From: CTSoil-075 sp042610375 | Lineage (GTDB): Bacteria > Bacillota > Negativicutes > DSM-13327 | Direction of reading: 5' to 3' | DNA: 64,000 nucleotides | Assembly (NCBI RefSeq): GCF_042610375.1 | Contig: NZ_JBGJZL010000004.1 | Coordinates: 124,001 to 188,000, forward strand | Shown: in pieces, positions 16,812 through 25,716 of the stretch | How positions within the stretch are numbered: position 1 is the stretch's first letter | Layout: each line of letters starts with the position of its first letter | Translations under genes and position numbers: made by a program | Notes under the pieces: generated by a model | Told to the model about the DNA's origin: nothing | Database searches by the model: none | What the model saw: only the letters and a program-made list of their open reading frames with translations

Positions 16812-18503
16812 GTGGAAATTTTAGGAGCTGACATAGTCATTGAAAGTTTAAAGAATGAAGGGGTTGAAGTTGTTTTTGGATATCCTGGAGGGGCCGTTTT
16901 ACCTCTTTATGATGCTTTATATAGAACTGATTTTCCTCACATTCTAGCACGTCATGAGCAAGGGGCTATTCACGCTGCTGATGGATATGCCCGCGCAACA
17001 GGTAAAGTAGGGGTGTGTATTGCTACATCTGGCCCAGGAGCGACTAATCTAATTACGGGTATTGCTACAGCTTATATGGATTCTGTTCCTCTTGTTGCCA
17101 TTACTGGCCAAGTAGGAGTTTCCTTGATTGGCAAAGATTCCTTTCAAGAAGCTGATGTACGGGGAATTACAACACCCATTACAAAACATAATTATCTGGT
17201 GAAAAAAATTGCAGATCTACCGCGAGTACTAAAGGAAGCTTTTTTTATTGCGCGTAGTGGAAGACCTGGCCCCGTTGTGATTGATATTTCTAAAGATGTA
17301 TTTAATGCGACTCTTGCATATGAATATCCTGAAGATGTAAAACTGCGCGGTTATTCACCCATTTTTGCTGGTGATGATTTGGTCATTGAGCAAGTTGTCG
17401 AAAAAATGCGCAAAGCCAAAAATCCGTTACTTTTTGTAGGTGGCGGCGTTAATATTTCTGATACGTCAGATATGCTAAGAAAAATTGTAGAATGGACTGG
17501 GTTTCCAGTAATTTCAAGTCTGATGGGGCTCGGCTGTATGCCGGGTGATCATGCTAGACATTTAGGAATGGTTGGTATGCATGGCACGTATGCTGCCAAT
17601 ATGGCAACAACAGAGTGTGATCTATTACTTGGAATTGGAGTTCGCTTTGATGACCGAGTTACAGGATCAGTGAAAGATTTTGCACCTCTCGCTGAGGTGG
17701 TACATTTTGATATCGATCCTGCTGAGATTAATAAGAATATTATAGCTGATGTACGAGTTATTGGAGATTTGCAATGGTCTTTACCACTTTTATATGAGAA
17801 AGCTCAACGACATGATTTCAAAGAATGGCATGAGCAGATCAATGTATGGTCTGAAACCGTGCGGGGATGGAAACAAGAAAATCCTTTGGCATATCAATGT
17901 AATCCTGACGTTATCATGCCCCAATCAGTGATCGAAACTGTAAGTCAACTGACCAAGGGCGATGCCATTATTGTAACTGACGTAGGGCAACATCAGATGT
18001 GGGCTGCCCAATACTATAATTTCATTAATCAACGGTCCTTTTTAACTTCAGGTGGTCTTGGTACAATGGGATATGGTTTACCAGCTGCTATTGGTGCACA
18101 GCTTGGTTTGCCAGAAAAAAAAGTCATCTTATTTACTGGAGATGGCAGTATTATGATGAATTGTCAAGAAATGGCGACAGCTGCTAATAATAATATACCA
18201 GTTAAAATTATTGTTATGAATAATCAGGTGCTAGGAATGGTCAACCAATGGCAACGGATGTTCTATGAAGAACGATACTCTCACACCTGTCTCAAGGGAC
18301 ACACGGACTTTGTAAAGCTTGCAGAGGCAATGGGGGTGACTGGTTTGCGGGTAACTCATTCGAAAGAATTGTCAGAGATCATAGAACAAGCATTACGTAT
18401 CGAAGGTCCAGTACTTGTTGATATTTGTTTGCCTTGTAGCGAGGATGTATTACCTATGGTTCCAGCAAATTGTCGTTTAGATCAAATGGTTTTGGGAGGT
18501 TAA
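16812..18503 (+). CDS. ilvB: Acetolactate synthase, large subunit
   Basis: A 563-residue thiamine diphosphate enzyme that joins two pyruvates (or pyruvate and 2-oxobutyrate) in the first common step of branched-chain amino acid synthesis. It has the N-terminal YPGGAVLPLYDAL, the ThDP glutamate in RHEQGAIHAADGYAR, and the C-terminal ThDP/Mg motif beginning GDGSIMMN (about residue 443) with the downstream NN. The GTG start at 16812 follows AGGAGG by 8 bases. It is paired with ilvN 4 bases downstream, which supports an anabolic, valine-sensitive enzyme rather than catabolic AlsS. Confidence 0.95.
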   Translation: MEILGADIVIESLKNEGVEVVFGYPGGAVLPLYDALYRTDFPHILARHEQGAIHAADGYARATGKVGVCIATSGPGATNLITGIATAYMDSVPLVAITGQVGVSLIGKDSFQEADVRGITTPITKHNYLVKKIADLPRVLKEAFFIARSGRPGPVVIDISKDVFNATLAYEYPEDVKLRGYSPIFAGDDLVIEQVVEKMRKAKNPLLFVGGGVNISDTSDMLRKIVEWTGFPVISSLMGLGCMPGDHARHLGMVGMHGTYAANMATTECDLLLGIGVRFDDRVTGSVKDFAPLAEVVHFDIDPAEINKNIIADVRVIGDLQWSLPLLYEKAQRHDFKEWHEQINVWSETVRGWKQENPLAYQCNPDVIMPQSVIETVSQLTKGDAIIVTDVGQHQMWAAQYYNFINQRSFLTSGGLGTMGYGLPAAIGAQLGLPEKKVILFTGDGSIMMNCQEMATAANNNIPVKIIVMNNQVLGMVNQWQRMFYEERYSHTCLKGHTDFVKLAEAMGVTGLRVTHSKELSEIIEQALRIEGPVLVDICLPCSEDVLPMVPANCRLDQMVLGG

Positions 18504-18507
18504 GTTC

Positions 18508-19005
18508 ATGAAGTATACGTTAGCTGTTTTAGTTGAAAATAGACCTGGGGTCTTAACTCATATATCAGGGCTGATTAGCCGCCGGGCCTATAATATTGAA
18601 AGTATTGCCGCAAGTTATACTGAGGAAGCTGATACCACGAGGATTACCATTGATGTTGAGGTTGATGATGAAATACAGCTAGAACAAGTCGTCAATCAGT
18701 TATCAAAATTGATTGATGTCATTAAAATTATAAATTTAACTCATATTGATTCTATTCATAGAGATTTAGCACTCATCAAGGTAAAGGCTAGCCCTGATAC
18801 TCGTTCGGACATTGTTGACATTGTTGAGATTTTTCGGGCTAAAATTGTTGATGTAAATCGAGAGACTATGGTCATCGAACTTACTGGCGAGGAAAGTAAG
18901 ATTGATGCCTTATGTGAAGTGTTAATGGATTATGGAATCATCGAGATTGCTCGTACTGGTAAAATCGCTCTGTCAAGGGGACCTATTGCTGCGAAAAATA
19001 TGTAA
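18508..19005 (+). CDS. ilvN: Acetolactate synthase, small (regulatory) subunit
   Basis: A 165-residue regulatory subunit with an N-terminal ACT domain (LAVLVENRPGVLTHISGLISRRAYNIESI, about 4-32) that binds valine, and a C-terminal domain for contact with IlvB. Length is standard for the IlvN/IlvH family. It starts 4 bases after ilvB and is translated from the same message. No further ilv gene follows here, so the rest of the pathway is elsewhere. Confidence 0.94.
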   Translation: MKYTLAVLVENRPGVLTHISGLISRRAYNIESIAASYTEEADTTRITIDVEVDDEIQLEQVVNQLSKLIDVIKIINLTHIDSIHRDLALIKVKASPDTRSDIVDIVEIFRAKIVDVNRETMVIELTGEESKIDALCEVLMDYGIIEIARTGKIALSRGPIAAKNM

Positions 19006-19129
19006 TTCTCTTGGAATATTGAAATGATTAAAAAAATCAGAAGTCAATTTTAAGAAGGGGAAGTAAGAGCATTGTCGAATTGATCTAGTATAAATAAGGA
19101 AATTTATTTAAAAAATGGAGGATGAGAAT

Positions 19130-19498
19130 ATGAATTTTAAGTTTGTGCATAATAATTTCAATGTATCCAATCTAGAATCAAGTGTGGCTTTTTACAAAGA
19201 AGCATTAGGACTTGTAGAAGTGCGTCGCATGGAAAAGCCAGATTTTACTTTAGTATTTCTTGGTGATAGCATTACGACTCATAAATTGGAGCTTACTTGG
19301 TTGAAAGATAAGACGACTCCTTACAACTTAGGTGATAATGAGTTCCATTTGGCTTTAAATGTAGATGATTTTGATGGTGCATATGAACTGCACAAAAAAA
19401 TGGGCTGTATTTGTTACGAAAATAAAGCAATGGGTATTTACTTTATTGCTGATCCTGATGGATATTGGATTGAGATATTACCTGGCGATAGAGGCTAA
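19130..19498 (+). CDS. Glyoxalase I-type lactoylglutathione lyase
   Basis: A 122-residue single-domain VOC protein. HNNFNVSNLESSVAFYKEALGL, ELTW, NEFHLALNVDD and FIADPDGYWIEILP match glyoxalase I, including the His/Glu metal ligands. It would isomerise the hemithioacetal of methylglyoxal and a thiol. GGAGGATG overlaps the upstream in-frame ATG at 19115, so I start at 19130. It is monocistronic with its own terminator. Another VOC activity is possible. Confidence 0.82.
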   Translation: MNFKFVHNNFNVSNLESSVAFYKEALGLVEVRRMEKPDFTLVFLGDSITTHKLELTWLKDKTTPYNLGDNEFHLALNVDDFDGAYELHKKMGCICYENKAMGIYFIADPDGYWIEILPGDRG

Positions 19499-19506
19499 GT
19501 AAGTAT

Positions 19507-19550
19507 AAAGGGGCCAAGTTGAAATGTTAGTTTCATCTTGGCTCCTTTTA
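19507..19550 (+). terminator. Terminator after the glyoxalase gene
   Basis: AAAGG-GGCCAAG...TGAAA pairs with TTTCA...CTTGGCTCCTTT in a long, slightly imperfect stem, followed by TTATTATT. Confidence 0.8.
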
Positions 19551-19671
19551 TTATTAGTTTATAGCGATTGTAAAAACAAATCAAAAAACGAGCCTTATAT
19601 TGCAGGATTTGTGAATTCTTTAGAGAAAGTGAGTCGATAATAGTATAAAAAAATAAAAAGAGGGATGATGA

Positions 19672-20169
19672 ATGAGAAAAATATGGCTTGCAGGAGGATG
19701 TTTTTGGGGAGTAGAAGCTTATTTTCAACAACTTAAAGGGGTAATTGAGACAAAAGTGGGCTATGGTCAGGGCAATATAGAGAATCCTACCTATCAGCAA
19801 GTGTGCTCAGGAACTACAGGATATACTGAAGTTTGTGAAGTAACCTATGATGATGAGATGATATCCTTAGGTAAAGTATTAGAGCATTTTTTTCGTATTA
19901 TCGATCCCACAACTTTAAATAGGCAAGGACCAGATCACGGAACTCAATATCGAACAGGTATATATTATACCGATGAAGGTGAGAGTGATACTATTTTTCA
20001 TTTTGTGAAAGAAATGCAGAAAAATTATACTGAAGATATTGTAGTCGAAATTGAACCTGTCATGAATTTTTATCTTGCAGAAGAGTATCACCAAAAGTAT
20101 TTAGACAAAACAATAGGCGGATATTGCCATGTGAACTTAAGGCTAGCAAAACCTGAGGAAAAGAAGTAG
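19672..20169 (+). CDS. msrA: Peptide methionine sulfoxide reductase A
   Basis: A 165-residue protein with the catalytic GGCFWG motif (residues 8-13), Glu-containing TGYTEVCEV, and DPTTLNRQGPDHGTQYRTGIYY, which shapes the active site. It repairs methionine-S-sulfoxide in proteins using thioredoxin. Length is typical. It is a separate gene with its own RBS (AGAGGGATGATGA) and no linked msrB here. Confidence 0.95.
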   Translation: MRKIWLAGGCFWGVEAYFQQLKGVIETKVGYGQGNIENPTYQQVCSGTTGYTEVCEVTYDDEMISLGKVLEHFFRIIDPTTLNRQGPDHGTQYRTGIYYTDEGESDTIFHFVKEMQKNYTEDIVVEIEPVMNFYLAEEYHQKYLDKTIGGYCHVNLRLAKPEEKK

Positions 20170-20247
20170 GAAAGTCTAAAAAATAGTGTATAATAAAGAA
20201 GAATTAGTTAACGGATACATAGATAATAATCACTAGGAGGAGTACAG

Positions 20248-20823
20248 ATGTTCAAAAACATGATTGCTAAGAATCGGAGTTATCGTAGATTTTATGAGGA
20301 TGAAATCATTACTCAAGAAACTTTATTGTCTTTGGTTGATTATGCAAGACTTTCAGCTTCTGGAGGCAATAAACAGCCATTACGATATGTAATTTCTTGT
20401 GAAAAAGAACTCAATGCGACTATTTTTTCGACCTTAGCTTGGGCGGGTTATCTTACTGATTGGCCTGGACCAGTAGAAGGTGAAAGACCGACTGGGTATG
20501 TAATTATTTTGCAAGATAAAAATAATAAAATGGTCGGCGGCGTTGATCATGGAATTGCTGCACAAAGTATTGTATTAGGTGCTGTAGAAATAGGTCTAGG
20601 CGGTTGTATGATTGCAAGTGTTAAGCGTTCAGAGTTAGCAGAAGCTCTTGCGATTCCTGAACAATATGAAATATTATTAGTCATTGCTCTTGGAAAACCT
20701 AAAGAAGTAGTCGTAGTTGAAGATATTAATGTAGGTGAGGATGTTAAATATTGGCGTGATGAAAATCAAGTACATCATGTGCCCAAACTTAAATTGAAAG
20801 ATATTGTTTTGCAACTTAAATAA
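20248..20823 (+). CDS. Nitroreductase-family FMN protein
   Basis: A 191-residue nitroreductase-like protein. The N-terminal RSYRRF and ASGGNKQPLRY are the typical phosphate/FMN-binding segments, and GLGGCMIASVKR lies where the family binds FMN. Such proteins reduce nitro compounds, quinones or flavins with NAD(P)H; the natural substrate is not evident. AGGAGGAG is 6-7 bases before the ATG. It shares no operon with the neighbours, which are separated by terminators. Confidence 0.85.
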   Translation: MFKNMIAKNRSYRRFYEDEIITQETLLSLVDYARLSASGGNKQPLRYVISCEKELNATIFSTLAWAGYLTDWPGPVEGERPTGYVIILQDKNNKMVGGVDHGIAAQSIVLGAVEIGLGGCMIASVKRSELAEALAIPEQYEILLVIALGKPKEVVVVEDINVGEDVKYWRDENQVHHVPKLKLKDIVLQLK

Positions 20824-20865
20824 AGAAGTCTGATCCTATTTTAAACGGTTATACATTTGGGCAAA

Positions 20866-20897
20866 AGAAAAGCACCAGAATATACTGGCGCTTTTCT
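20866..20897. terminator. Bidirectional terminator
   Basis: AGAAAAGCACCAG (20866-20878) pairs with CTGGCGCTTTTCT (20885-20897) with one mismatch. It sits between the nitroreductase and the convergent HAD gene, just beyond the latter's stop. Confidence 0.75.
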
Positions 20898-21584
20898 TTA
20901 TTTCTGATTGATGTGTTCTATAAATTCTATGGGCGAAGGTAAAGAAGGAACTAGCCACCAAGGGGTGTGAAGTTCTAGTTCTTCCACAGAATAGGTACCT
21001 GTAGCCACTGCAATAGTACGTGCACCAATGGCTTTTCCACAGTGGATATCATTAGGCGTGTCACCAATGACATATATTTCATCTAGGGACACAGAAGGAA
21101 AATGTTCTCTTACGATGGATAGGGCTTGGGTTGATATTTCAGTGCGATTAAAGCAATTACTACAAAAAGCACTTTTAGTAAAGTCAAAAAAATCAGCCAA
21201 ACCATAATGAGTTAATTTTGTGTTGGCGCCAATTGCTGTATTACCTGTTAAGAGAAGAGAAACATAATCTTCTTGAGTGTGTAGATGGGCTAAGATATCT
21301 TTTACAGAAGGTGTTAAATGACCTTGGCGGAGTGCTAGATGGCGGGGCAAAACTTCCTCATAACGAGCAATAAGATGGCAGATTTCAGAAAGTACTGGTT
21401 CTCGTCCAGTGGCATGTTCAATGACTTGATGAGCAATATAATAGTCAGTCATACCAGCTGCCTTGATCGTGCTGAAATCAAAGGGAGTATGAAAAGTTTC
21501 TTGGATGACTTCTTCGAAAGCATAGAGACCAGCTTTGGCCGTTTTTAATAATGTGCCATCAATGTCCCAAAATAGAATGCGCAT
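20898..21584 (-). CDS. HAD-superfamily hydrolase (phosphoglycolate phosphatase-like)
   Basis: A 228-residue HAD phosphatase. The nucleophile motif FWDIDGTLLKT is at residues 5-15, motif II lies in LLLTGNT, and motif III/IV in VIGDTPNDIHCGKAIGA. A helical cap of roughly 100 residues sits between motifs I and II, as in subfamily IA (Gph/PGMB type). The substrate is unknown. AAAGGAG lies about 9 bases before the ATG on the minus strand. Monocistronic. Confidence 0.85.
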   Translation of the reverse strand: MRILFWDIDGTLLKTAKAGLYAFEEVIQETFHTPFDFSTIKAAGMTDYYIAHQVIEHATGREPVLSEICHLIARYEEVLPRHLALRQGHLTPSVKDILAHLHTQEDYVSLLLTGNTAIGANTKLTHYGLADFFDFTKSAFCSNCFNRTEISTQALSIVREHFPSVSLDEIYVIGDTPNDIHCGKAIGARTIAVATGTYSVEELELHTPWWLVPSLPSPIEFIEHINQK

Positions 21585-21741
21585 GATGTAGAACTCCTTT
21601 TATGTCATTTTTATATATAATTAACCTTTTTCAATAGAATTCCTGTTGAGAGTCATTCATCATTAGGAAATATATTTTCATCGTTGACGATTGTCATTAA
21701 GAATCTTTAATGCTATATATAAATATAATGGGAGTGAAATT

Positions 21742-22482
21742 ATGAGTGATTGGAATTGGCAGTTATTAGTTGGCTGTTCACTAATGATCTTATCAGGCGT
21801 TCTTTATTATCTGCAAATTATTATTTTTGATAATGTACGTGATACCTTGTTTTATTTACTACAAGATTTAGCTTTTATGCCGGTGCAGATTTTATTAGTA
21901 ACCTTATTAGTGAATCAATTATTAAGTATGCGGGAAAAACGTGTGATGCTCAAAAAAATGAATATGGTCATTGGTGTGTTTTTTAGTGAAATTGGAATTG
22001 ATTTATTGAAAACTTGTTGTGATTTTGATCATCATAGTGATCAACTAAAAAAAAGTATGATGATAGATGCTGAGTGGAGTACACAAAAATTTCGACATGC
22101 ATACCAAGTTCTTCAAAAACATGATTATAAAATTGATGGGCAAAAGGGAGATTTAACAAAGATACGAGACTATTTACTCAGTAAACGTCAATTCTTGTTA
22201 GGATTATTGGAAAACCCTAATCTGTTAGAACATGATTCTTTTACTGAATTATTATGGGCAGTCTTTCATTTGGCAGAAGAATTAGCCCATCGTGAGAGTG
22301 TAGAAGACTTGTCAATTTCTGATTATGGTCATATTGCAGGCGATATTGAACGAGTATATGGGTTAGTGATTTATGAATGGTTAGCTTATATGCAACATTT
22401 ACAAAAGGACTATCCTTATTTATTTTCTTTGGCAATGAGGAAGAATCCCTTTAACGATCATCCTGAAACAATTGTGAAATAG
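21742..22482 (+). CDS. Unknown protein with two N-terminal membrane helices
   Basis: I do not recognise this family. The 246-residue product begins with two hydrophobic segments (about residues 8-28 and 38-62). A mostly helical, charged cytoplasmic region rich in H, D, E and K follows, with DFDHHSD and a long run of L/E heptad-like helices. GGGAGTG is 6-7 bases before ATG 21742; an in-frame start at 21691 lacks an RBS. It precedes the c-di-GMP signalling gene by 160 bases but is probably transcribed separately. Confidence 0.7.
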   Translation: MSDWNWQLLVGCSLMILSGVLYYLQIIIFDNVRDTLFYLLQDLAFMPVQILLVTLLVNQLLSMREKRVMLKKMNMVIGVFFSEIGIDLLKTCCDFDHHSDQLKKSMMIDAEWSTQKFRHAYQVLQKHDYKIDGQKGDLTKIRDYLLSKRQFLLGLLENPNLLEHDSFTELLWAVFHLAEELAHRESVEDLSISDYGHIAGDIERVYGLVIYEWLAYMQHLQKDYPYLFSLAMRKNPFNDHPETIVK

Positions 22483-22642
22483 AAGATTTTATATAAAAAA
22501 TAGTAGCAAAAGTTATATAATGGAAAATATTTATAAATAGAAGGATTTGCTTAGTATGTAACGAATTTATAATACTAAGATATGAGATATGATAATATAT
22601 TTACTTGAATTTAAAGTACTGCTAGTTTAGGGGGGGAGTGTC

Positions 22643-25063
22643 ATGAATGAACATCATTGTTCAGAGTCAGTGATGGGAGACGTGAGTCAATATCAAAAGA
22701 CTGATAAATTGCAAAAAGCCCTCTATCTGATTTCTGAAACTGCAAATTTAGCCCTTAATTTGGATGAACTTTATCCAGCGATTCACAAAATTATTGGCGA
22801 ACTTATTCCAGCAGAAAATTTATTTTTTGCACTCTATAATGAAGTGACTGATACTGTTCATTTCCCCTATTATATTGATGAAATTGTGAAAAACCCTATT
22901 CAACGTCAGGGGAAGAGGGGATTAACAGAATATGTAATTAAAACAGGTCAACCTCTTCTTGTTTCACCAAGCGTTTATGCAGAACTATTGGAGCAAGATA
23001 AAGTTGAAAAGACTGGAGTTCCTGCTATTGACTGGATGGGTGTACCTCTTAAAACCGCTCAAGGTAAGGTGATTGGTGTTTTAGCAGTACAAACTTATGC
23101 TGAAGGTATTCGTTATGAGCAAATGGACAAGGAGATTCTTACTTTTGTTTCAACCCAGGTCGCAATGGTTGTTGAGCGAAAACGGGCAGAAGAAGCCTTG
23201 CGAGAACGTGAAGAACAGTATCGGGTTATTGTAGAGCAGAGTCATGATGGAATATATATATATAGTGAAGATAAGATTGTCTATGCAAATGATAAATTAT
23301 GTGCATTACTGGGTGTTAAATCCCAAAATATTGATACAATTAACCTCTTAAACTATATACATTTTGAAGATAAAATACGGATTGAAAATTATATTGGACA
23401 GCAAACGAATAATGAAAAAATTCTTCCTGCCATCGAAGCTAGAATTATCAATACACAAAATCAACTTAAAGTGATTGAGCTAAATCTGACGAAAATTGTG
23501 TATAAAGGAAAAAGTGCTTTTATTGGGGTCGTTAGTGATATTACAGAACGAAAAGCTGCAGAAAAATTGCAAAATGCATTGTACTTAATTTCTGAAACAA
23601 TACATTCATCTACTGATTTAGAAAAAATGTATATATCCTTGCAACGAATTATTGGTGAACTTATTAGGGCAGAAAATTTCTTTATTGCTATTTATGACGA
23701 AAATTCCGATACAGTTCATTTTCCTTATCATGTGGATGAAAAAGATGTGAATCCTGGGACGCGAGAAAATGGAAGAGGGCTTACAAATTATGTAATTAAA
23801 ACAGGACAACCGTTGTGTGTTTCTCAGGCTGATCACGCACGTATGATTCGTGAAGGAAAAGTTGACAAGAGTGGTGCGATCTGCGTAAATTGGCTGGGAG
23901 TACCTCTTAAAACCGCTAAAAATGAAGTTTTTGGCGTTTTAGGTGTGAAAACTTATAAAGAAAGTATTCCTTATTCTCAAAAGGATAAAGATATTCTTAG
24001 TTTTGTTTCGAATCAAGTCGCTATGGTGATTCGGCGTAAGCAGGATGAGATACGTCTACAATATTTAAGTTTTCGTGACTCTCTTTCAGGGTTATATAAT
24101 CGTAGGTATTTTGAAGAAGAAATGCGTCGGATGGATAAACGACGTGAAGGGTCAGTCGGCTTAATTATTTTAGATGTTGATGGCCTAAAATTAGTGAATG
24201 ATATATTTGGCCATGATTGTGGTGACATACAACTGATTAATGTCGCCAAATTGTTGACTGGTTGTTTCCGTGAACGAGATGTCATCGCTAGGATTGGTGG
24301 TGATGAGTATGCCATACTGTTACATGATGCTGATATACCGACAGTGAAAGCTGTTTGTGAGCGCGTTCAAAAACGTATTTTAGTTGGAAATTTAGAGAAT
24401 AATCCTCCACTTAGTTTATCCATTGGATTTGCTGTCAGTGATGACCCATCTACACCAATGCGTGAACTTTTTAAGCAGGCTGATAATAATATGTATCGAG
24501 AAAAACTTAGTCATGGACAAAATGCGCGTAGCGCTATCGTTCAGACGATGATGAAACTTTTAGAAGATCGAGATTTTATTACAGAAGGCCATGGTGACAG
24601 AGTGGAGAAAATTGTAGTAGATTTAGCCCAAAAATATGAATTATCCGAAGAAAAAATGGCTAATTTACGTCTTTTCGCTCAATTTCATGATGTTGGCAAA
24701 GTCGGAATTCTTAATAATATTTTGTTAAAACCAGGGGTATTAACAATGGAAGAAATGCAGGAGATGCGTGGCCATTCCGAGATTGGTCATCGAATAGCTC
24801 GATCATCTCCTGACCTTCTTCCGATTGCAGACTTCATTTTAAAACATCATGAATGGTGGGATGGTACAGGATACCCTTTGGGTCTAACGGGAACAGAAAT
24901 TCCTCTTGAGTGTAGAATTTTGGCAATTGCTGATGCATATGATGCCATGACGAGTGACCGGCCTTATCGCAGGGCTATGAGTCATGAAACTGCAATTGAA
25001 GAGTTGAAGTCTTATGCTGGTGTACAGTTTGATCCGGAATTAATTGAGAAGTTTATAAAGTGA
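22643..25063 (+). CDS. GAF-PAS-GAF-GGDEF-HD-GYP signalling protein (cyclic di-GMP metabolism)
   Basis: An 806-residue multidomain protein. A GAF domain spans about 20-180, a PAS domain about 190-305, a second GAF about 310-465, a GGDEF domain about 475-630 and an HD-GYP domain about 640-805. The GGDEF signature reads GGDEY with a complete I-site RERD five residues before it. HD-GYP has QFHDVGKVG, the HHEWWDGTGYP loop and DAYDAMTSDRPYR. It could both make and degrade c-di-GMP. The two GAF domains are close copies of each other. There is no membrane helix, so it acts in the cytoplasm. RBS GGGGGGGAG precedes the ATG. Confidence 0.93.
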   Translation: MNEHHCSESVMGDVSQYQKTDKLQKALYLISETANLALNLDELYPAIHKIIGELIPAENLFFALYNEVTDTVHFPYYIDEIVKNPIQRQGKRGLTEYVIKTGQPLLVSPSVYAELLEQDKVEKTGVPAIDWMGVPLKTAQGKVIGVLAVQTYAEGIRYEQMDKEILTFVSTQVAMVVERKRAEEALREREEQYRVIVEQSHDGIYIYSEDKIVYANDKLCALLGVKSQNIDTINLLNYIHFEDKIRIENYIGQQTNNEKILPAIEARIINTQNQLKVIELNLTKIVYKGKSAFIGVVSDITERKAAEKLQNALYLISETIHSSTDLEKMYISLQRIIGELIRAENFFIAIYDENSDTVHFPYHVDEKDVNPGTRENGRGLTNYVIKTGQPLCVSQADHARMIREGKVDKSGAICVNWLGVPLKTAKNEVFGVLGVKTYKESIPYSQKDKDILSFVSNQVAMVIRRKQDEIRLQYLSFRDSLSGLYNRRYFEEEMRRMDKRREGSVGLIILDVDGLKLVNDIFGHDCGDIQLINVAKLLTGCFRERDVIARIGGDEYAILLHDADIPTVKAVCERVQKRILVGNLENNPPLSLSIGFAVSDDPSTPMRELFKQADNNMYREKLSHGQNARSAIVQTMMKLLEDRDFITEGHGDRVEKIVVDLAQKYELSEEKMANLRLFAQFHDVGKVGILNNILLKPGVLTMEEMQEMRGHSEIGHRIARSSPDLLPIADFILKHHEWWDGTGYPLGLTGTEIPLECRILAIADAYDAMTSDRPYRRAMSHETAIEELKSYAGVQFDPELIEKFIK

Positions 25064-25105
25064 GAAAACTGGTATTGGCGTTTTACTACGTCAGTACCAG
25101 TTTTC
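25064..25105. terminator. Bidirectional terminator between convergent genes
   Basis: GAAAACTGGTA (25064-25074) pairs with TACCAGTTTTC (25095-25105). It begins right after the stop at 25061-25063 and also faces the minus-strand gene ending at 25109. Confidence 0.8.
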
Positions 25106-25108
25106 TTA

Positions 25109-25516
25109 TTAGCTGTGAAGCTCACGTTTAATAATGGTATCTAAGATTTGAGCTGCTTTTAAAATTACATTTTTACATTTTAGCTCTTCTGTGCGATAGT
25201 TAGCTTTAAGTGGACCGCAATCAAGAGAGCCCATTTCTTGCTTGTAAGTATTTAATAATTCCTGCGTGAGATCCTTAATTTTTGAACTTTCATGAGCATT
25301 CTTTTTGACGAATAACAATCCGAGGACCATAATCGATGCTGTTAAGGTTCCGCAAATACTTTCAATAGCCATTCCACCACCAAAACCTGCAGAAATTTTT
25401 AAAACTTCTTGATCCAAATTTAGATGATAAGCTTGGTTGGCCCCATATAATATTTTTTCCGCACAGTTAAGATCTTCTTTTTCTCCATAACCTTCCATTA
25501 TTAAGGTACTTAGCAT
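25109..25516 (-). CDS. C-GCAxxG-C-C family redox-type protein
   Basis: A 135-residue protein of the C-GCAxxG-C-C family. Conserved features are NCAE near residue 18, GFGGGMAIESICGTLTAS (about 45-62) and a Cys near residue 100 (SLDCGPLK) and 113 (KCK). The family is thought to be redox active or metal binding, but its chemistry is not established. A second member ends this window's large cluster at 63357. This copy is monocistronic with RBS GGAGATG. Confidence 0.82.
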   Translation of the reverse strand: MLSTLIMEGYGEKEDLNCAEKILYGANQAYHLNLDQEVLKISAGFGGGMAIESICGTLTASIMVLGLLFVKKNAHESSKIKDLTQELLNTYKQEMGSLDCGPLKANYRTEELKCKNVILKAAQILDTIIKRELHS

Positions 25517-25540
25517 TTATTTATCATCTCCATGGTATAG

Positions 25541-25577
25541 CCTACTACAAAAAGTGATTGCTTTGTAGTAGGTTTTA
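25541..25577. other. Hairpin upstream of the C-GCAxxG gene
   Basis: CCTACTACAAA (25541-25551) pairs with TTTGTAGTAGG (25562-25572), followed by TTTTATT on the plus strand. It sits in the 5' region of the minus-strand gene. It may be a plus-strand terminator with no obvious gene or a leader element. Confidence 0.4.
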
Positions 25578-25716
25578 TTCTTCATATTCAGTACATTCGA
25601 CTCGTCTTAAAGTTTTACCTACCTGTAACAAATAAAAAATCCTACATTCAAACAATCAGTGCATGAAAGCAGGAATCGTGGAAATAATATTGAATCTGCT
25701 GATATGAGGTGGTTTT

